From Actinophytocola algeriensis (GTDB lineage: Bacteria > Actinomycetota > Actinomycetes > Mycobacteriales > Pseudonocardiaceae), in contig NZ_JACHJQ010000004.1 of NCBI RefSeq assembly GCF_014203735.1, positions 372,001 through 436,000 of the forward strand: a stretch of DNA of 64,000 nt, in the 5' to 3' direction. Positions 14,889 through 23,239 of this stretch are shown here, piece after piece. The notes beneath the pieces were generated by a model. The model had not been told where the DNA came from, made no database searches, and saw only the letters and a list, made by a program, of their open reading frames with translations. Numbering within the stretch: the stretch's first letter is position 1; each line of letters starts with the position of its first letter. The position numbers were made by a program, and so were the translations under genes.

Positions 14889-15407
14889 ATGCCAGCCGCC
14901 TTGAACGCCACCGCCGCCGCGTTGCTCGGTCTGCTCCACGACGGCCCGATGACGGGCTGGGAGCTGATGGCCAGGGCCGCCGAGCGGATCGGCAATTTCT
15001 GGACGCTCACGCAGAGCCAGGTCTACCGCGAGCTCACCAGGATGACCGAGCAGGAGCTGGTGACCGTGGGGGAGCCGGGACCCCGGGACCGCAAGCCGTA
15101 CACGATCACGACAGCGGGCCGGGCCGCGTTCGCGGAGTGGGTGGCCGCCGACCCGGCAGGGGACCAGGTCCGGGCGCCGTTGCTGCTGACCATCAACTTC
15201 GCCGACCACCTGCCGCCCGAGCGGCTGGCCGAGATCATCGCGGCCCAGCGGTCGTGGCACGCGGAGCGGCTGGCCGAGTACCGCAGGCACGAGGCAAAGA
15301 TCGAGGACCCGCGCAGGCTCGCCACCCTGCGCTTCGGCATCCGGCACGAGCAGGCCGCGCTGGACTGGTTCGACGAGCTGCCCGCCCTCCTTGACATTCC
15401 ACTGTGA
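14889..15407 (+). CDS. PadR-family transcriptional regulator
   Basis: A 172-residue winged-helix regulator. The N-terminal domain (1-85) shows the PadR pattern: TAAALLGLLHDGPMTGWELM, IGNFWTLTQSQVYRELTRMTEQELVT and RDRKPYTITTAGRAAFAEW (helix 3 and the wing). The C-terminal helical dimerisation domain follows (PPERLAEIIAAQRSWHAERLAEYR). Divergent from the LLM oxidoreductase and followed, with a four-base GTGA overlap, by a small membrane protein. PadR proteins typically repress their divergent neighbour until a small phenolic or drug-like ligand binds. Confidence 0.9.
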   Translation: MPAALNATAAALLGLLHDGPMTGWELMARAAERIGNFWTLTQSQVYRELTRMTEQELVTVGEPGPRDRKPYTITTAGRAAFAEWVAADPAGDQVRAPLLLTINFADHLPPERLAEIIAAQRSWHAERLAEYRRHEAKIEDPRRLATLRFGIRHEQAALDWFDELPALLDIPL

Positions 15408-15838
15408 CAGGTCGACACTGGGACCTCCCACAGTGGAAGGTCGACGTACGAATGCACTCCCTTCTGATCGCCCTGCACGCCGGGACGGGAGTGGCCGCCC
15501 TGCTGGCCGGTGCCGTCGCCCTGTTCCGCCGGGGCAGGCTCTTCGACGTCTACCTCGGCTCGCTGACCGCCACCACGGTGTTCCTCGCGCTCGCGGTGGC
15601 TGTCGAGTGGGCCGTGCTGGACGTGGGCAGCCGGGTGCTGTTCACCGCGTTCACGGTGCTGGCGGCGGTGCTGGTGGCAAGGGGTGTGCTGGCCCGGCGG
15701 CTGCTGCCCGGCGGACGGTCGCCCGTGTACCTGGAGCACGTCGGTTTCACGCTGGTCGCCCTGTTCGACGCGTTCGTGGTGATCGCCGTGCTGAACGCGG
15801 GCGCGCCGGTCTGGCTGGTCGTGGTGAGCGGGGTCTGA
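15404..15838 (+). CDS. Small four-helix membrane protein of unknown function
   Basis: A protein of up to 144 residues (GTG at 15404) or 128 residues (ATG at 15452, preceded by GGAAGG). Four helices are visible: LLIALHAGTGVAALLAGAVALF, TATTVFLALAVAVEWAVL, LFTAFTVLAAVLVARGV and VGFTLVALFDAFVVIAVL. The Arg-bearing loops between them are short. The start codon overlaps the PadR stop, so it is probably co-expressed with the regulator. The DNA around the junction holds nested dyads (CCACTG...CAGTGG and AGGTC...GACCT within 15399-15436). I do not recognise the family with certainty. Confidence 0.7.
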   Translation: MTGRHWDLPQWKVDVRMHSLLIALHAGTGVAALLAGAVALFRRGRLFDVYLGSLTATTVFLALAVAVEWAVLDVGSRVLFTAFTVLAAVLVARGVLARRLLPGGRSPVYLEHVGFTLVALFDAFVVIAVLNAGAPVWLVVVSGV

Positions 15839-15908
15839 TCGCGGTCGTCGGCCACTTCGCGCTCCGCGCGACGAAGCGGGCTCTCGCGGACGAGCAGCCC
15901 GGCACCGG

Positions 15909-15950
15909 TCTAGTGCTACCGGGCCTACTTGGTGGCCCTGTAGTACTAGA
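15909..15950. terminator. Bidirectional terminator hairpin with imperfect 17-bp stem
   Basis: TCTAGTGCTACCGGGCC pairs with GGCCCTGTAGTACTAGA with two mismatches and an 8-nt loop. It separates two convergent genes and overlaps the last codons of the DUF4241 gene. Confidence 0.8.
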
Positions 15951-16611
15951 CGTCGTCCACCGCGACCGGATCATGGGCGGACGCGTCGAGGTGGACGGCG
16001 AGCAGCACACCGTCCTCGGCATGGGTGGTCACGACCAGGTGGTCACCCTGGCCGGTCCACGAGCGGGCAAGGATCACGTTCTCCTCCTCGGTGGCCAGCG
16101 GCAACCGGATGTCCGCGCTGTCTTCGCGGACGTGGTCCGGGGCCTCGAGCAGGTCCAGCCACGACGGCGTGTGCGGCGGGTCCCCGTCGAGGATCAGCTC
16201 TTCCCTCTCGTCGTGCGGCGGCATGCACCGGTCGACGGCCTCGTGATCGACGAACCCGATGGCCGTGGAGTCGGTGATCACCAACGCCGGCTCCACCTGG
16301 TCGCCAGGACTGGCGACGGTGCGGACCTGGGAGACCGGTAGGTCGTCGCGCAGGACCACCGACAGGTAGGCGGCGCCTTGTGTGTCGTCCTCGGCGTCGA
16401 CGACGTGCGTGAGCCGCACCGGGTAGGCACCGGGCGGAACGTCGACGACCACACCCGCACCGAGCATGATGATGGGGTCACATGCCTCCAGGCGGCCCGA
16501 CGGCACTCGCAGCACACCGAGGTCATGCACGGTCTGCACGTGTCGTGCCCCGTCGGGCTTCCCGTCCTGGAGCGCGAGGAAAGGCCGTGCGTCGTTCATG
16601 GCCTGGACCAT
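15946..16611 (-). CDS. DUF4241 domain protein
   Basis: A 221-residue soluble protein. The sequence VPSGRLEACDPIIMLG, then VDVPPGAYPVRLTHVVD, and a C-terminal TGQGDHLVVTTHAEDGVLLAVHLD follow the DUF4241 layout (SGRL-x-x-CDP, PPG-x-YPV and a terminal beta strand pair). The biochemical role of DUF4241 is unknown; some members occur in toxin-immunity contexts. Start ATG at 16611, with ATG at 16599 as alternative. It stands alone between a terminator and an SDR gene that ends 15 bp upstream, so it might be read through from the SDR-phosphatase transcript. Confidence 0.75.
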   Translation of the reverse strand: MVQAMNDARPFLALQDGKPDGARHVQTVHDLGVLRVPSGRLEACDPIIMLGAGVVVDVPPGAYPVRLTHVVDAEDDTQGAAYLSVVLRDDLPVSQVRTVASPGDQVEPALVITDSTAIGFVDHEAVDRCMPPHDEREELILDGDPPHTPSWLDLLEAPDHVREDSADIRLPLATEEENVILARSWTGQGDHLVVTTHAEDGVLLAVHLDASAHDPVAVDDV

Positions 16612-16626
16612 AGTGGCGCCAGCACC

Positions 16627-17295
16627 CTAGGCGCGGTCCACCGGGAGGTGGGCGCCGCTGATCGTGCTCGACTCCTCGCTCGACAGGAACAGGATCGTCT
16701 TCGCGATGTCGGCCGGGTCCACCCAGTTCGACCGGCTGCCGGGCATCGACTCGCGGTTGGCCGGGGTGTCGATCACCCCCGGCAGGACGGCGTTCACGCG
16801 GATGCCGTCGTCGCGGTACTCGGTGTCCAGGGCGTCCACCAGGGCGAGCACGGCCGCCTTCGACGTCACGTAGCCCGCCGCGCCCGCGAACGGGTTCACC
16901 GCCGCCCGCGACGACACGCACACGATCGAGCCGCCGCCCGCCGCGATGAGGTGCGGGATCGCCGCCGCGCACACGAGGTAGGTCGGGCGCAGGTTCGTCC
17001 GGAACTGCGCCTCGAAGTCCTCGACCGGGGTCTCGTGCACGCGGCCGCCCATGGCGAAGCCGCCCGCCAGGTGGACCACCGCGCGCAGCGGGCCCTCCGC
17101 CGCGGCCACGGCCACCGCCGCCGCGACCTGCGCCGGGTCCGTCAGGTCCGCCTGGACCCCGACGACGTCCGGGACGCCCGAGGGTGGCCGCGACCGGTAC
17201 GGCACCACCACCCGCCAGCCCGCTGCCGCGAACGCCGTGGTCACCGCCGTGCCCAGGCCGCCGGTACCGCCAGTGACCAGCACCGATCCGGTCAT
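16627..17295 (-). CDS. Short-chain dehydrogenase/reductase
   Basis: A 222-residue classical SDR. The NAD(P)-binding motif TGGTGGLGTA is at residues 8-17, the NAG-type strand appears as HLAGGFAMGG, the catalytic Ser lies in IVCVSSRAA, and YVTSK supplies the Tyr-x-x-x-Lys pair. PGVIDTPANRE follows as the usual PG motif. The ATG at 17295 is two bases from the upstream phosphatase stop, so the two genes form an operon. The substrate is unknown. Confidence 0.9.
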   Translation of the reverse strand: MTGSVLVTGGTGGLGTAVTTAFAAAGWRVVVPYRSRPPSGVPDVVGVQADLTDPAQVAAAVAVAAAEGPLRAVVHLAGGFAMGGRVHETPVEDFEAQFRTNLRPTYLVCAAAIPHLIAAGGGSIVCVSSRAAVNPFAGAAGYVTSKAAVLALVDALDTEYRDDGIRVNAVLPGVIDTPANRESMPGSRSNWVDPADIAKTILFLSSEESSTISGAHLPVDRA

Positions 17296-17297
17296 GC

Positions 17298-18071
17298 TCA
17301 CTCCTCGACCAGTTTGTTCCGCAACCGCTCCGCGTCCACCCTGTCGAACCCGTGCTGGCCGAGCCACCCGAGGGGGCCGCCGTACTCCGAGTCCAGGCGG
17401 TCGAGGAACCGGCGCATGATGTCCGGGCGCGGGTCGTGCTCGTGGGCGGGCACGTTGTCGATGTCCGCGGCGTAGGTGGGGGAGGACCGCAGCCGGTCGA
17501 GGATCCGCACGATGCGCTCGCCGGTCGCCTCGTAGTCCGCCACGATCTCCGCGCGCGGCACCCCGGCCACCGACAGCGCCATCGCGACCACGACACCGGT
17601 CCGGTCCTTGCCCGCCGCGCAGTGCACCAGCGCCGCGCCGGGTGCGCTCGCGATCGCCCGCAGCGCGCCGACGACGCTGTCCGGCCGGTCCTCCAGGTAA
17701 CCGAAGTAGAACGCGTCGGCCACGTTCTCCGGGTCGCGCTGGAGCGCGCGTTCCCGGTTCAGCGCGAGCGCGTCCTTCGCCACGTCGGTCATCTCACCGA
17801 ACTCCGGCAGGAGCGACAGGTGCACGTGCGCCACCGAGGCAAGCGCCTTCAGCGGGCCGGGCCCCTCCGACGTCACCTCCCCGGTGCTGCGCAGGTCCAC
17901 CACCGTGGTGACGCCGACCTCGTCGACGAGACGGGTCACGTCCGACGGAGAGAGGTCCTGCAGGTTGTCCGACCGGACGAGTTGCCCGGTGCGGATGCGG
18001 TTTCCGTCCCCGGCGGGCAGCCCACCGAGGTCACGGACGTTGACGGCGTTCTCGAGTTCGATCCATGCCAC
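17298..18071 (-). CDS. Tyrosine-protein phosphatase (Y_phosphatase3 / SIW14-like)
   Basis: A 257-residue cysteine phosphatase of the bacterial MptpB-like group. The opening NVRDLGGLPAGDGNRIRTGQLVRSDNL and VVDLRSTGEV are the conserved first strand and loop. The active-site P-loop is HCAAGKDRTG (C-x5-R form with an inserted Lys-Asp), near residue 147. MptpB-type enzymes act on phosphotyrosine and phosphoinositides. GTG at 18071 is divergent from the MFS gene with a 52-bp gap. It is followed at once by the SDR gene. Confidence 0.88.
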   Translation of the reverse strand: MAWIELENAVNVRDLGGLPAGDGNRIRTGQLVRSDNLQDLSPSDVTRLVDEVGVTTVVDLRSTGEVTSEGPGPLKALASVAHVHLSLLPEFGEMTDVAKDALALNRERALQRDPENVADAFYFGYLEDRPDSVVGALRAIASAPGAALVHCAAGKDRTGVVVAMALSVAGVPRAEIVADYEATGERIVRILDRLRSSPTYAADIDNVPAHEHDPRPDIMRRFLDRLDSEYGGPLGWLGQHGFDRVDAERLRNKLVEE

Positions 18072-18123
18072 CCCGCCATCTCATCATTGCCGGTGCACTC
18101 TGCCGTGTGAGAGGTTGGCCACC

Positions 18124-19311
18124 GTGACGGTCGTGAGGACTGCTAACGAGAGCACTGCTCGCCGGGTCCTGATGATCGCCGGATTCCTGCTGCTCGCTGC
18201 CAACCTGCGGGCGGCGCTGACCTCGGTCGGGCCGCTGCTGGAGACCATCCGCGCGGACATCGGGCTCACCGCGGGCGAGGCCGGGTTCATCGGCACGCTG
18301 CCACTGCTCACGTTCGCGGCCGTGTCGCCGCAGGTGCCCCGGCTCGCGCGGCGCGTGGGCACCGACCGGCTGCTGTGGCTGGCGCTCGCCCTGCTCGCGA
18401 CGGGCATCGTGCTGCGCTCGCTGCCGGTCACCGGGCTGCTCTGGGTGGGCACCGTCCTGCTCGGCGCCGCGATCGCGGCGGGCAACGTGCTGATGCCGAG
18501 CCTGATCAAACGGGACTTCCCGGACCGCGTCAGTGCCGCCACCGGCGTGTACACGGCGGTCATCGGGATCATCGCGTCGACGGCGGCCGGGGTCGCGGTC
18601 CCACTGGCGGGGGCGCTGCCCGGCGGGTGGCGCTCGGCGCTCGGGGTCTGGGCCGGGTTCGTGCTCATCGCGCTCGCCGTGTGGTCACCGCGGTTGTCGC
18701 GGCGTACCCGGCAGTCGGTGCCGGAGGTGAGCCGAGGCAGGACCCCGTGGCGGTCGCTGCTCGCGTGGGAGTGCGCGATCTTCATGGCGCTGTCCGCGAC
18801 CGGTTTCTACACCGTCCTGTCCTGGTATCCGTCCATTTTGGTCAGTTACGGCACCACGGAGACGGCCGCGGGCTGGCTGTTGTTCGCCTACCAGCTCATC
18901 GGTGTGCTCATGAGCCTCGTGGTGCCGCTGCTGTTGACCCGGCTGGCCGACCAGCGCGCGGTCGCGGCCTGCTCCTCGCTGCTCGCGATGACCGGCTACC
19001 TCGGTCTGCTGCTCGTGCCGGACCTCGCGGTGCTGTGGGTGCTGATCACCGGTGTCGGCGCGGGTGCGTTGTTCTTCCTCGCGCTCGCGTTCTTCAGCCT
19101 GCGGGCGGCGGACCCGCGTTCGTCCGCGGCGCTGTCCGGTATGGGACAGTCGATCGGCTACCTCCTCGCGGCGGTGGGGCCGACGCTGTTCGGTGCCCTG
19201 CACGACGTGACCGGTGGCTGGCGGGTGCCGCTTGGGGTGCTCGTCGGCGTCGCGGCCGCGCACACCCTGATCGGGCTGCGTGCGGGCCGGGACGCGCACG
19301 TGACGGTGTGA
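18124..19311 (+). CDS. MFS transporter, CynX/NimT-like
   Basis: A 395-residue, twelve-helix major facilitator. The beginning VLMIAGFLLLAANLRAALTSVGPLLETIRADIGLTAGEAGFIGTLPLL is the hallmark of the CynX/NimT (cyanate, 2-nitroimidazole) family. The GTG at 18124 follows GAGAGG. It is the first gene of a five-gene run with an epimerase, isomerase, GS-like ligase and amidohydrolase, so it most likely imports the substrate of that pathway; the substrate itself is not evident. Confidence 0.85.
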   Translation: MTVVRTANESTARRVLMIAGFLLLAANLRAALTSVGPLLETIRADIGLTAGEAGFIGTLPLLTFAAVSPQVPRLARRVGTDRLLWLALALLATGIVLRSLPVTGLLWVGTVLLGAAIAAGNVLMPSLIKRDFPDRVSAATGVYTAVIGIIASTAAGVAVPLAGALPGGWRSALGVWAGFVLIALAVWSPRLSRRTRQSVPEVSRGRTPWRSLLAWECAIFMALSATGFYTVLSWYPSILVSYGTTETAAGWLLFAYQLIGVLMSLVVPLLLTRLADQRAVAACSSLLAMTGYLGLLLVPDLAVLWVLITGVGAGALFFLALAFFSLRAADPRSSAALSGMGQSIGYLLAAVGPTLFGALHDVTGGWRVPLGVLVGVAAAHTLIGLRAGRDAHVTV

Positions 19312-19321
19312 GAGGAGCACG

Positions 19322-20044
19322 ATGCGCCTGCTGGTGATCGGCGGCTGCGGTCTCGTCGGGTCGATGGTGGTGCCGGTGCTGGCCCGCGCGCACGAGGTCC
19401 GCGTGCTGGACCTGAAGGGCCCCCGCGACGCCGTGCCCGGGGTGGAGTACCACACGGGCAGCCTGCACGACGTGGACCTGGTCGCGTCGCTCGCGTCCGA
19501 AGTGGACTCACTGGTGTTCATGGCCATGGGGCCGATGGCGGGCTGGGGGGAACCGGAGAACGCGCGGCAGCACTTCGACGTCGCCGTGGCCGGGCTGTAC
19601 CTGGCGCTCACCGGCGCGGCCAGGGCCGGGGTGCGGCACCTGGTCTACACCAGCAGCATGTCGGTGTACCCGTACGAGGACCTGACCGGCATGATCACGT
19701 TCCCCGACGAGTCCGTGCCGCCGGCCGCCACCGACTTCTACGGCCTCGCGAAGCGCCTCGGCGAGGAGGTGTGCCGCACGGCGACCGACCGGTGGGACAT
19801 GGACGCGGTGTGCCTGCGCCTGTGCTTCCCCGCCGCGGACGACGAGTGGCCGCGCGGCGACACCCCGATGCGGCGGGCGATCAGCACGTCCGCACGGGAC
19901 GTGGCCGCCGCGATCGAGGCCGCGCTGCACCGGCGCGGTCACGGCTTCGACGCGTACGCGATCAGCGGCGACGCCACCGGCAGGACGATGAGCATCGAGA
20001 AGGCGCGCCGCGAACTCGGCTGGACACCGAAGGACGTCACGTGA
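19322..20044 (+). CDS. NAD-dependent epimerase/dehydratase-like protein (extended SDR)
   Basis: A 240-residue protein with the Rossmann motif VIGGCGLVGSMV at residues 5-16 and the catalytic pattern VYTSSMSVYPYE...FYGLAKRLGEE, in which Tyr-x-x-x-Lys appears as YGLAK. It is shorter than full UDP-sugar epimerases (about 300-340 residues), so the substrate domain is reduced. GAGAGG precedes the ATG; the stop overlaps the next start (GTGA). It may oxidise or epimerise a sugar-like intermediate in the pathway encoded by 18124-23158. Confidence 0.8.
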   Translation: MRLLVIGGCGLVGSMVVPVLARAHEVRVLDLKGPRDAVPGVEYHTGSLHDVDLVASLASEVDSLVFMAMGPMAGWGEPENARQHFDVAVAGLYLALTGAARAGVRHLVYTSSMSVYPYEDLTGMITFPDESVPPAATDFYGLAKRLGEEVCRTATDRWDMDAVCLRLCFPAADDEWPRGDTPMRRAISTSARDVAAAIEAALHRRGHGFDAYAISGDATGRTMSIEKARRELGWTPKDVT

Positions 20045-20775
20045 TCCCCGGGCTCGTGTCGGTGACGTTCCGGCAGCTGTCGCCCGCCGAGATCGTGGCG
20101 CTCGTGGTCGGCGCCGGGCTCGAGGCCATCGAGTGGGGCGGCGACGTCCACGTCCCGCTCGGCGAGTTCCGCACCGCGCGGGAGGTGGGCACGCGCTGCG
20201 CGGACAACGGGATCGCGATCGAGGCGTACGGCTCGTACTACCGCGCGGACGGGGACTTCGGCCCGGTCCTCGCGACCGCGCTCGCCCTTGGCGCGCCGCG
20301 GATCCGCGTGTGGGCGGGGTCGAAAGGCTCGGCGGAGGAACCCGATCGCGCGGCCGTGGTCGAGGACCTGCGCGTGGCCGCCACGCTCGCGGGTGGTGAG
20401 GGCGTGGAGATCGCGGCCGAGTACCACGCGAACACCCTCACCGACACCCTCGAATCCGCGCTGGAGCTGTTCTCGGACGTGCCTGCCCTGAAGCCGTACT
20501 GGCAGCCACCCGTCGGTTCCACGACCGGCGACGCCCTGGCGGCCATCCCCGCGCTGGCACCGGTCGCGGCGCACGTGTTCAGCTGGGCCGACGACGGGAC
20601 ACGGCTCCCGCTCGCCGCACGCGAGGACCTGTGGCGCCCGGCGTTCGCCGCGTTGCCAGCCGACTGCCACGTACTGCTGGAGTTCGTGCGTGACGACTCG
20701 CCGGAGGCGTTCCGGCAGGACGCCGCCACCTTGCGCGCCTGGCTCGCCACGCCAGGATGGGGGCATGACTCCTGA
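20041..20775 (+). CDS. Sugar phosphate isomerase/epimerase family protein (AP endonuclease 2 fold)
   Basis: A 244-residue TIM-barrel protein. VSVTFRQLSPAEIVALVVGAGLEAIEWGGDVHVPLG is the typical opening of the xylose-isomerase-like family (L-x-x-IEWGGD-x-H). Later metal-site candidates are EIAAEYHANTLTDT and HVLLEFVRDDS. GTG at 20041 overlaps the epimerase stop. Its end overlaps the GS-like gene by 11 bases. The family includes inosose dehydratases and hydroxypyruvate isomerases; no closer call is justified. Confidence 0.82.
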   Translation: MIPGLVSVTFRQLSPAEIVALVVGAGLEAIEWGGDVHVPLGEFRTAREVGTRCADNGIAIEAYGSYYRADGDFGPVLATALALGAPRIRVWAGSKGSAEEPDRAAVVEDLRVAATLAGGEGVEIAAEYHANTLTDTLESALELFSDVPALKPYWQPPVGSTTGDALAAIPALAPVAAHVFSWADDGTRLPLAAREDLWRPAFAALPADCHVLLEFVRDDSPEAFRQDAATLRAWLATPGWGHDS

Positions 20776-22051
20776 GGAGCTGCGGGCCGCCGGGGTGACG
20801 CTCGTCGAGCTGTCGTTCGTGGACAACGCCGGGATCACGCGGGTGAAGGCCGTGCCGCTCGACCGGTTGCCGACCGCGGTGGGCGCGTCGCCGTGCTTCG
20901 AGGCGTTCGGTTCGGACGACGTGATGGTCGCCGGCCGGTACCTCGGCGGCCCCGACGGCGACCTGCGGCTCACGCCCGACATGAGCAGGCTCGTCGCGCT
21001 GTCCGCCCAGCCCGGCTGGGGCTGGGTGCCCGCGGACAAGTACGACCAGGACGGCACCCGGTTCGTGGCGTGCCAGCGCGCGTTCGCCGCGCGGCAGACC
21101 GAGGCTCTGGCCGCACACGGGTTGCGCGCGCTCGCCGCGTACGAGCACGAGTGGATCCTCGGCCGCGGCGACGCCGACGGGTTCGCCCCCGCGTTCGACG
21201 GTCCCGCGTACGGGCAGATCCGCCTCGAGCAGGTGGCGGGGTACGCCTCTGAGCTGGTCGCGGACCTGACCGCGCAGGGGCTCGTGGTGGAGCAGTTCCA
21301 CCCCGAGTACGCGGTCGCGCAGCTGGAGGTGTCGGTCGCGCCGAACGACCCCGTCGCCGCCGCGGACGACGCCGTGCTGGTGCGGCACACGATCCGGTCC
21401 CGCAGCCTCGCGCACGGGTGGCGCGCGTCGTTCTCGCCGTCCGTCGACCCCGACGGCGCCGGGTCGGGTGCCCACCTGCACCTGTCCGTGCACGACGCGG
21501 GCGGGTCGCTCATGGCGGGCGGGGACGGGCCGTGCGGTCTGCGCACCGAAGGGGAGGCGTTCCTGGCGGGGGTGTTGCGGGAGCTGCCCGCGCTGGTCGC
21601 GATCGGATGCGGGCACCCGGTGTCGTTCCTGCGGTTGCAGCCGTCGCGGTGGGCCGGGATCTGGCAGGCGTGGGGCCACGAGACGCGCGAGACGGCGCTG
21701 CGGCTGGTGACCGGGCCGTCGGCGAACGCCGAGCTGAAGTGCTTCGACGCGACCGCGAACCCGTACCTGCTGATCGGGTCGGTGCTGGCGGCCGGGCTCG
21801 CCGGTGTGACAGCGCGACTGCGGCTGCCAGAACCGGTCACGGGCGACCCGGCGACCGGCGACGGGTCGGTGCCGAGGTTGCCGTCGTCGGCGTCGGAGGC
21901 GGCCACCGCGCTCGAGTCGTCGGCCGTGCTCGCGGCCGCGCTGGGACCGGCACTGCACGACGCGATCGTCACCGTTCGGCGCGCGGAGGCGGAGCGCTGT
22001 TCGGGCCTCGAGGCGCGGGCGCTAACCTCAGCCGTTCTCTGGCGCTGGTAA
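20765..22051 (+). CDS. Glutamine synthetase-like ligase (GlnA4/FluG C-terminal type)
   Basis: A 428-residue type-I/III glutamine synthetase homologue. The N-terminal beta-grasp is VELSFVDNAGITRVKAVPL. Catalytic-domain motifs are AYEHEWIL (metal Glu), GSGAHLHLSVHD (the GSG-x-H-x-H-x-S ATP/metal motif), FLRLQPSRWAG, and ELKCFDATANPYL (the NPYL active-site strand). Housekeeping GlnA has features missing here, such as the adenylylation loop, and the genomic setting is catabolic. I infer gamma-glutamylation of an amine or hydroxy compound rather than glutamine synthesis. It directly precedes an amidohydrolase, the arrangement that is fused in fungal FluG. Confidence 0.85.
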   Translation: MTPEELRAAGVTLVELSFVDNAGITRVKAVPLDRLPTAVGASPCFEAFGSDDVMVAGRYLGGPDGDLRLTPDMSRLVALSAQPGWGWVPADKYDQDGTRFVACQRAFAARQTEALAAHGLRALAAYEHEWILGRGDADGFAPAFDGPAYGQIRLEQVAGYASELVADLTAQGLVVEQFHPEYAVAQLEVSVAPNDPVAAADDAVLVRHTIRSRSLAHGWRASFSPSVDPDGAGSGAHLHLSVHDAGGSLMAGGDGPCGLRTEGEAFLAGVLRELPALVAIGCGHPVSFLRLQPSRWAGIWQAWGHETRETALRLVTGPSANAELKCFDATANPYLLIGSVLAAGLAGVTARLRLPEPVTGDPATGDGSVPRLPSSASEAATALESSAVLAAALGPALHDAIVTVRRAEAERCSGLEARALTSAVLWRW

Positions 22052-22072
22052 GCGGTTCCGCGGAGGTGTTCC

Positions 22073-23158
22073 TTGGGCGTCGCTGATGTCGTGCCCCTCG
22101 TCGACCAGCACTGCCACGGTGTGGCGACCGGGGAGGTCGACCCCCGGGAATGGTTGTCCGAGGCCAAGAACGCGCGGCGGCACCCGTTCCGGTCGTTGCT
22201 CGGCCTCTCGGTGCGGCGCTGGTGCGCGCCGGTGCTCGGGATGCCGGCGCTCGCGCCCGCGGAGGAGTACCTGTGGCGGCGGGCCGAGCTGGGCTGGCAC
22301 GAGGTGTCCAAGCGGCTGCTCACCGCGGCCGGGGTGCGGCACTGGTTCGTCGACACCGGGTACGTGCCGGGACCGGTGACCTCGCCGGCTGGACTCGCCG
22401 AGCTGGGTGGCGGCACCGGGCACGAGGTGGTGCGGATCGAGGCGGTCGCCGAGGCGGTGCAGAAGTCCGCACCGACCCCGGAGGCCTTGCTGGACAAGAT
22501 CACCGCGGCACTGCACGTGGCGCCCGCGATCGCGTTCAAGTCGATCGTCGCCTACCGGTACGGGCTCGCGCTGCCCGCCGAGCAACCCGACCGCGCCGAG
22601 GCGTTGCGTGCCGCCGCGCCCTGGTTGCGTGCCAAGGACACCATCCTCACCGACCCGGTGCTGCTCGCGTGGCTGGTGCACGAGGCGGCGCGGGTCGGCG
22701 CCGAGCGGGGCCTGCCGCTGCAGTTCCACACCGGGTTCGGCGACGCCGACCTGCGGCTGTCGTCCACGGACCCGGTGCTGCTGACCGACTTCCTGCGGGT
22801 CGCGCGGTGCCAGGTCGTGCTGCTGCACTGCTATCCCTTCCACCGCAACGCCGCCTACCTGTCGCACGTGTTCGACAACGTGCACGTCGACCTCGGGCTC
22901 ACCATCCCGTTCGTCGGCGTGCGGTCGGCCGCGGTGCTCGCGGAGGTGCTGGAGCTCGCGCCGTTCGACTCGGTCCTGTACTCCTCGGACGGCAACGTGC
23001 TGCCGGAGCTGCACTACCTGGGCGCGGCCCTGTGGCGCCGCGCGGTGAACACCCTCACCGACTCGTGGCTCGCCGAGGAGGCCCTGACCACCGCCGACGC
23101 GGAACGACTGGCGTACGGCATCCTCGGCGGCAACGCAGCGCGACTGCACCGTCTCTGA
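22073..23158 (+). CDS. Amidohydrolase, FluG N-terminal-like
   Basis: A 361-residue amidohydrolase_2-type TIM barrel. DQHCHG at residues 11-16 is the HxH metal pair, LPLQFHTGFGDAD and VVLLHCYPFHRNAAYLS supply further His, and YSSDG the Asp. TTG at 22073 is the start: GGAGG at 22062-22066 is six bases upstream, and no better codon exists. Last gene of the five-gene operon. The partner order GS-like then amidohydrolase suggests it releases the product after gamma-glutamyl activation, but the reaction is inferred. Confidence 0.82.
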   Translation: MGVADVVPLVDQHCHGVATGEVDPREWLSEAKNARRHPFRSLLGLSVRRWCAPVLGMPALAPAEEYLWRRAELGWHEVSKRLLTAAGVRHWFVDTGYVPGPVTSPAGLAELGGGTGHEVVRIEAVAEAVQKSAPTPEALLDKITAALHVAPAIAFKSIVAYRYGLALPAEQPDRAEALRAAAPWLRAKDTILTDPVLLAWLVHEAARVGAERGLPLQFHTGFGDADLRLSSTDPVLLTDFLRVARCQVVLLHCYPFHRNAAYLSHVFDNVHVDLGLTIPFVGVRSAAVLAEVLELAPFDSVLYSSDGNVLPELHYLGAALWRRAVNTLTDSWLAEEALTTADAERLAYGILGGNAARLHRL

Positions 23159-23239
23159 TCCCGCACTCCCGCAACCTGCCCCGTGTCCGTACGTCCTCCT
23201 CTGCACCGGACCACCTGGTCCGCCATGGGGAGGGACACT

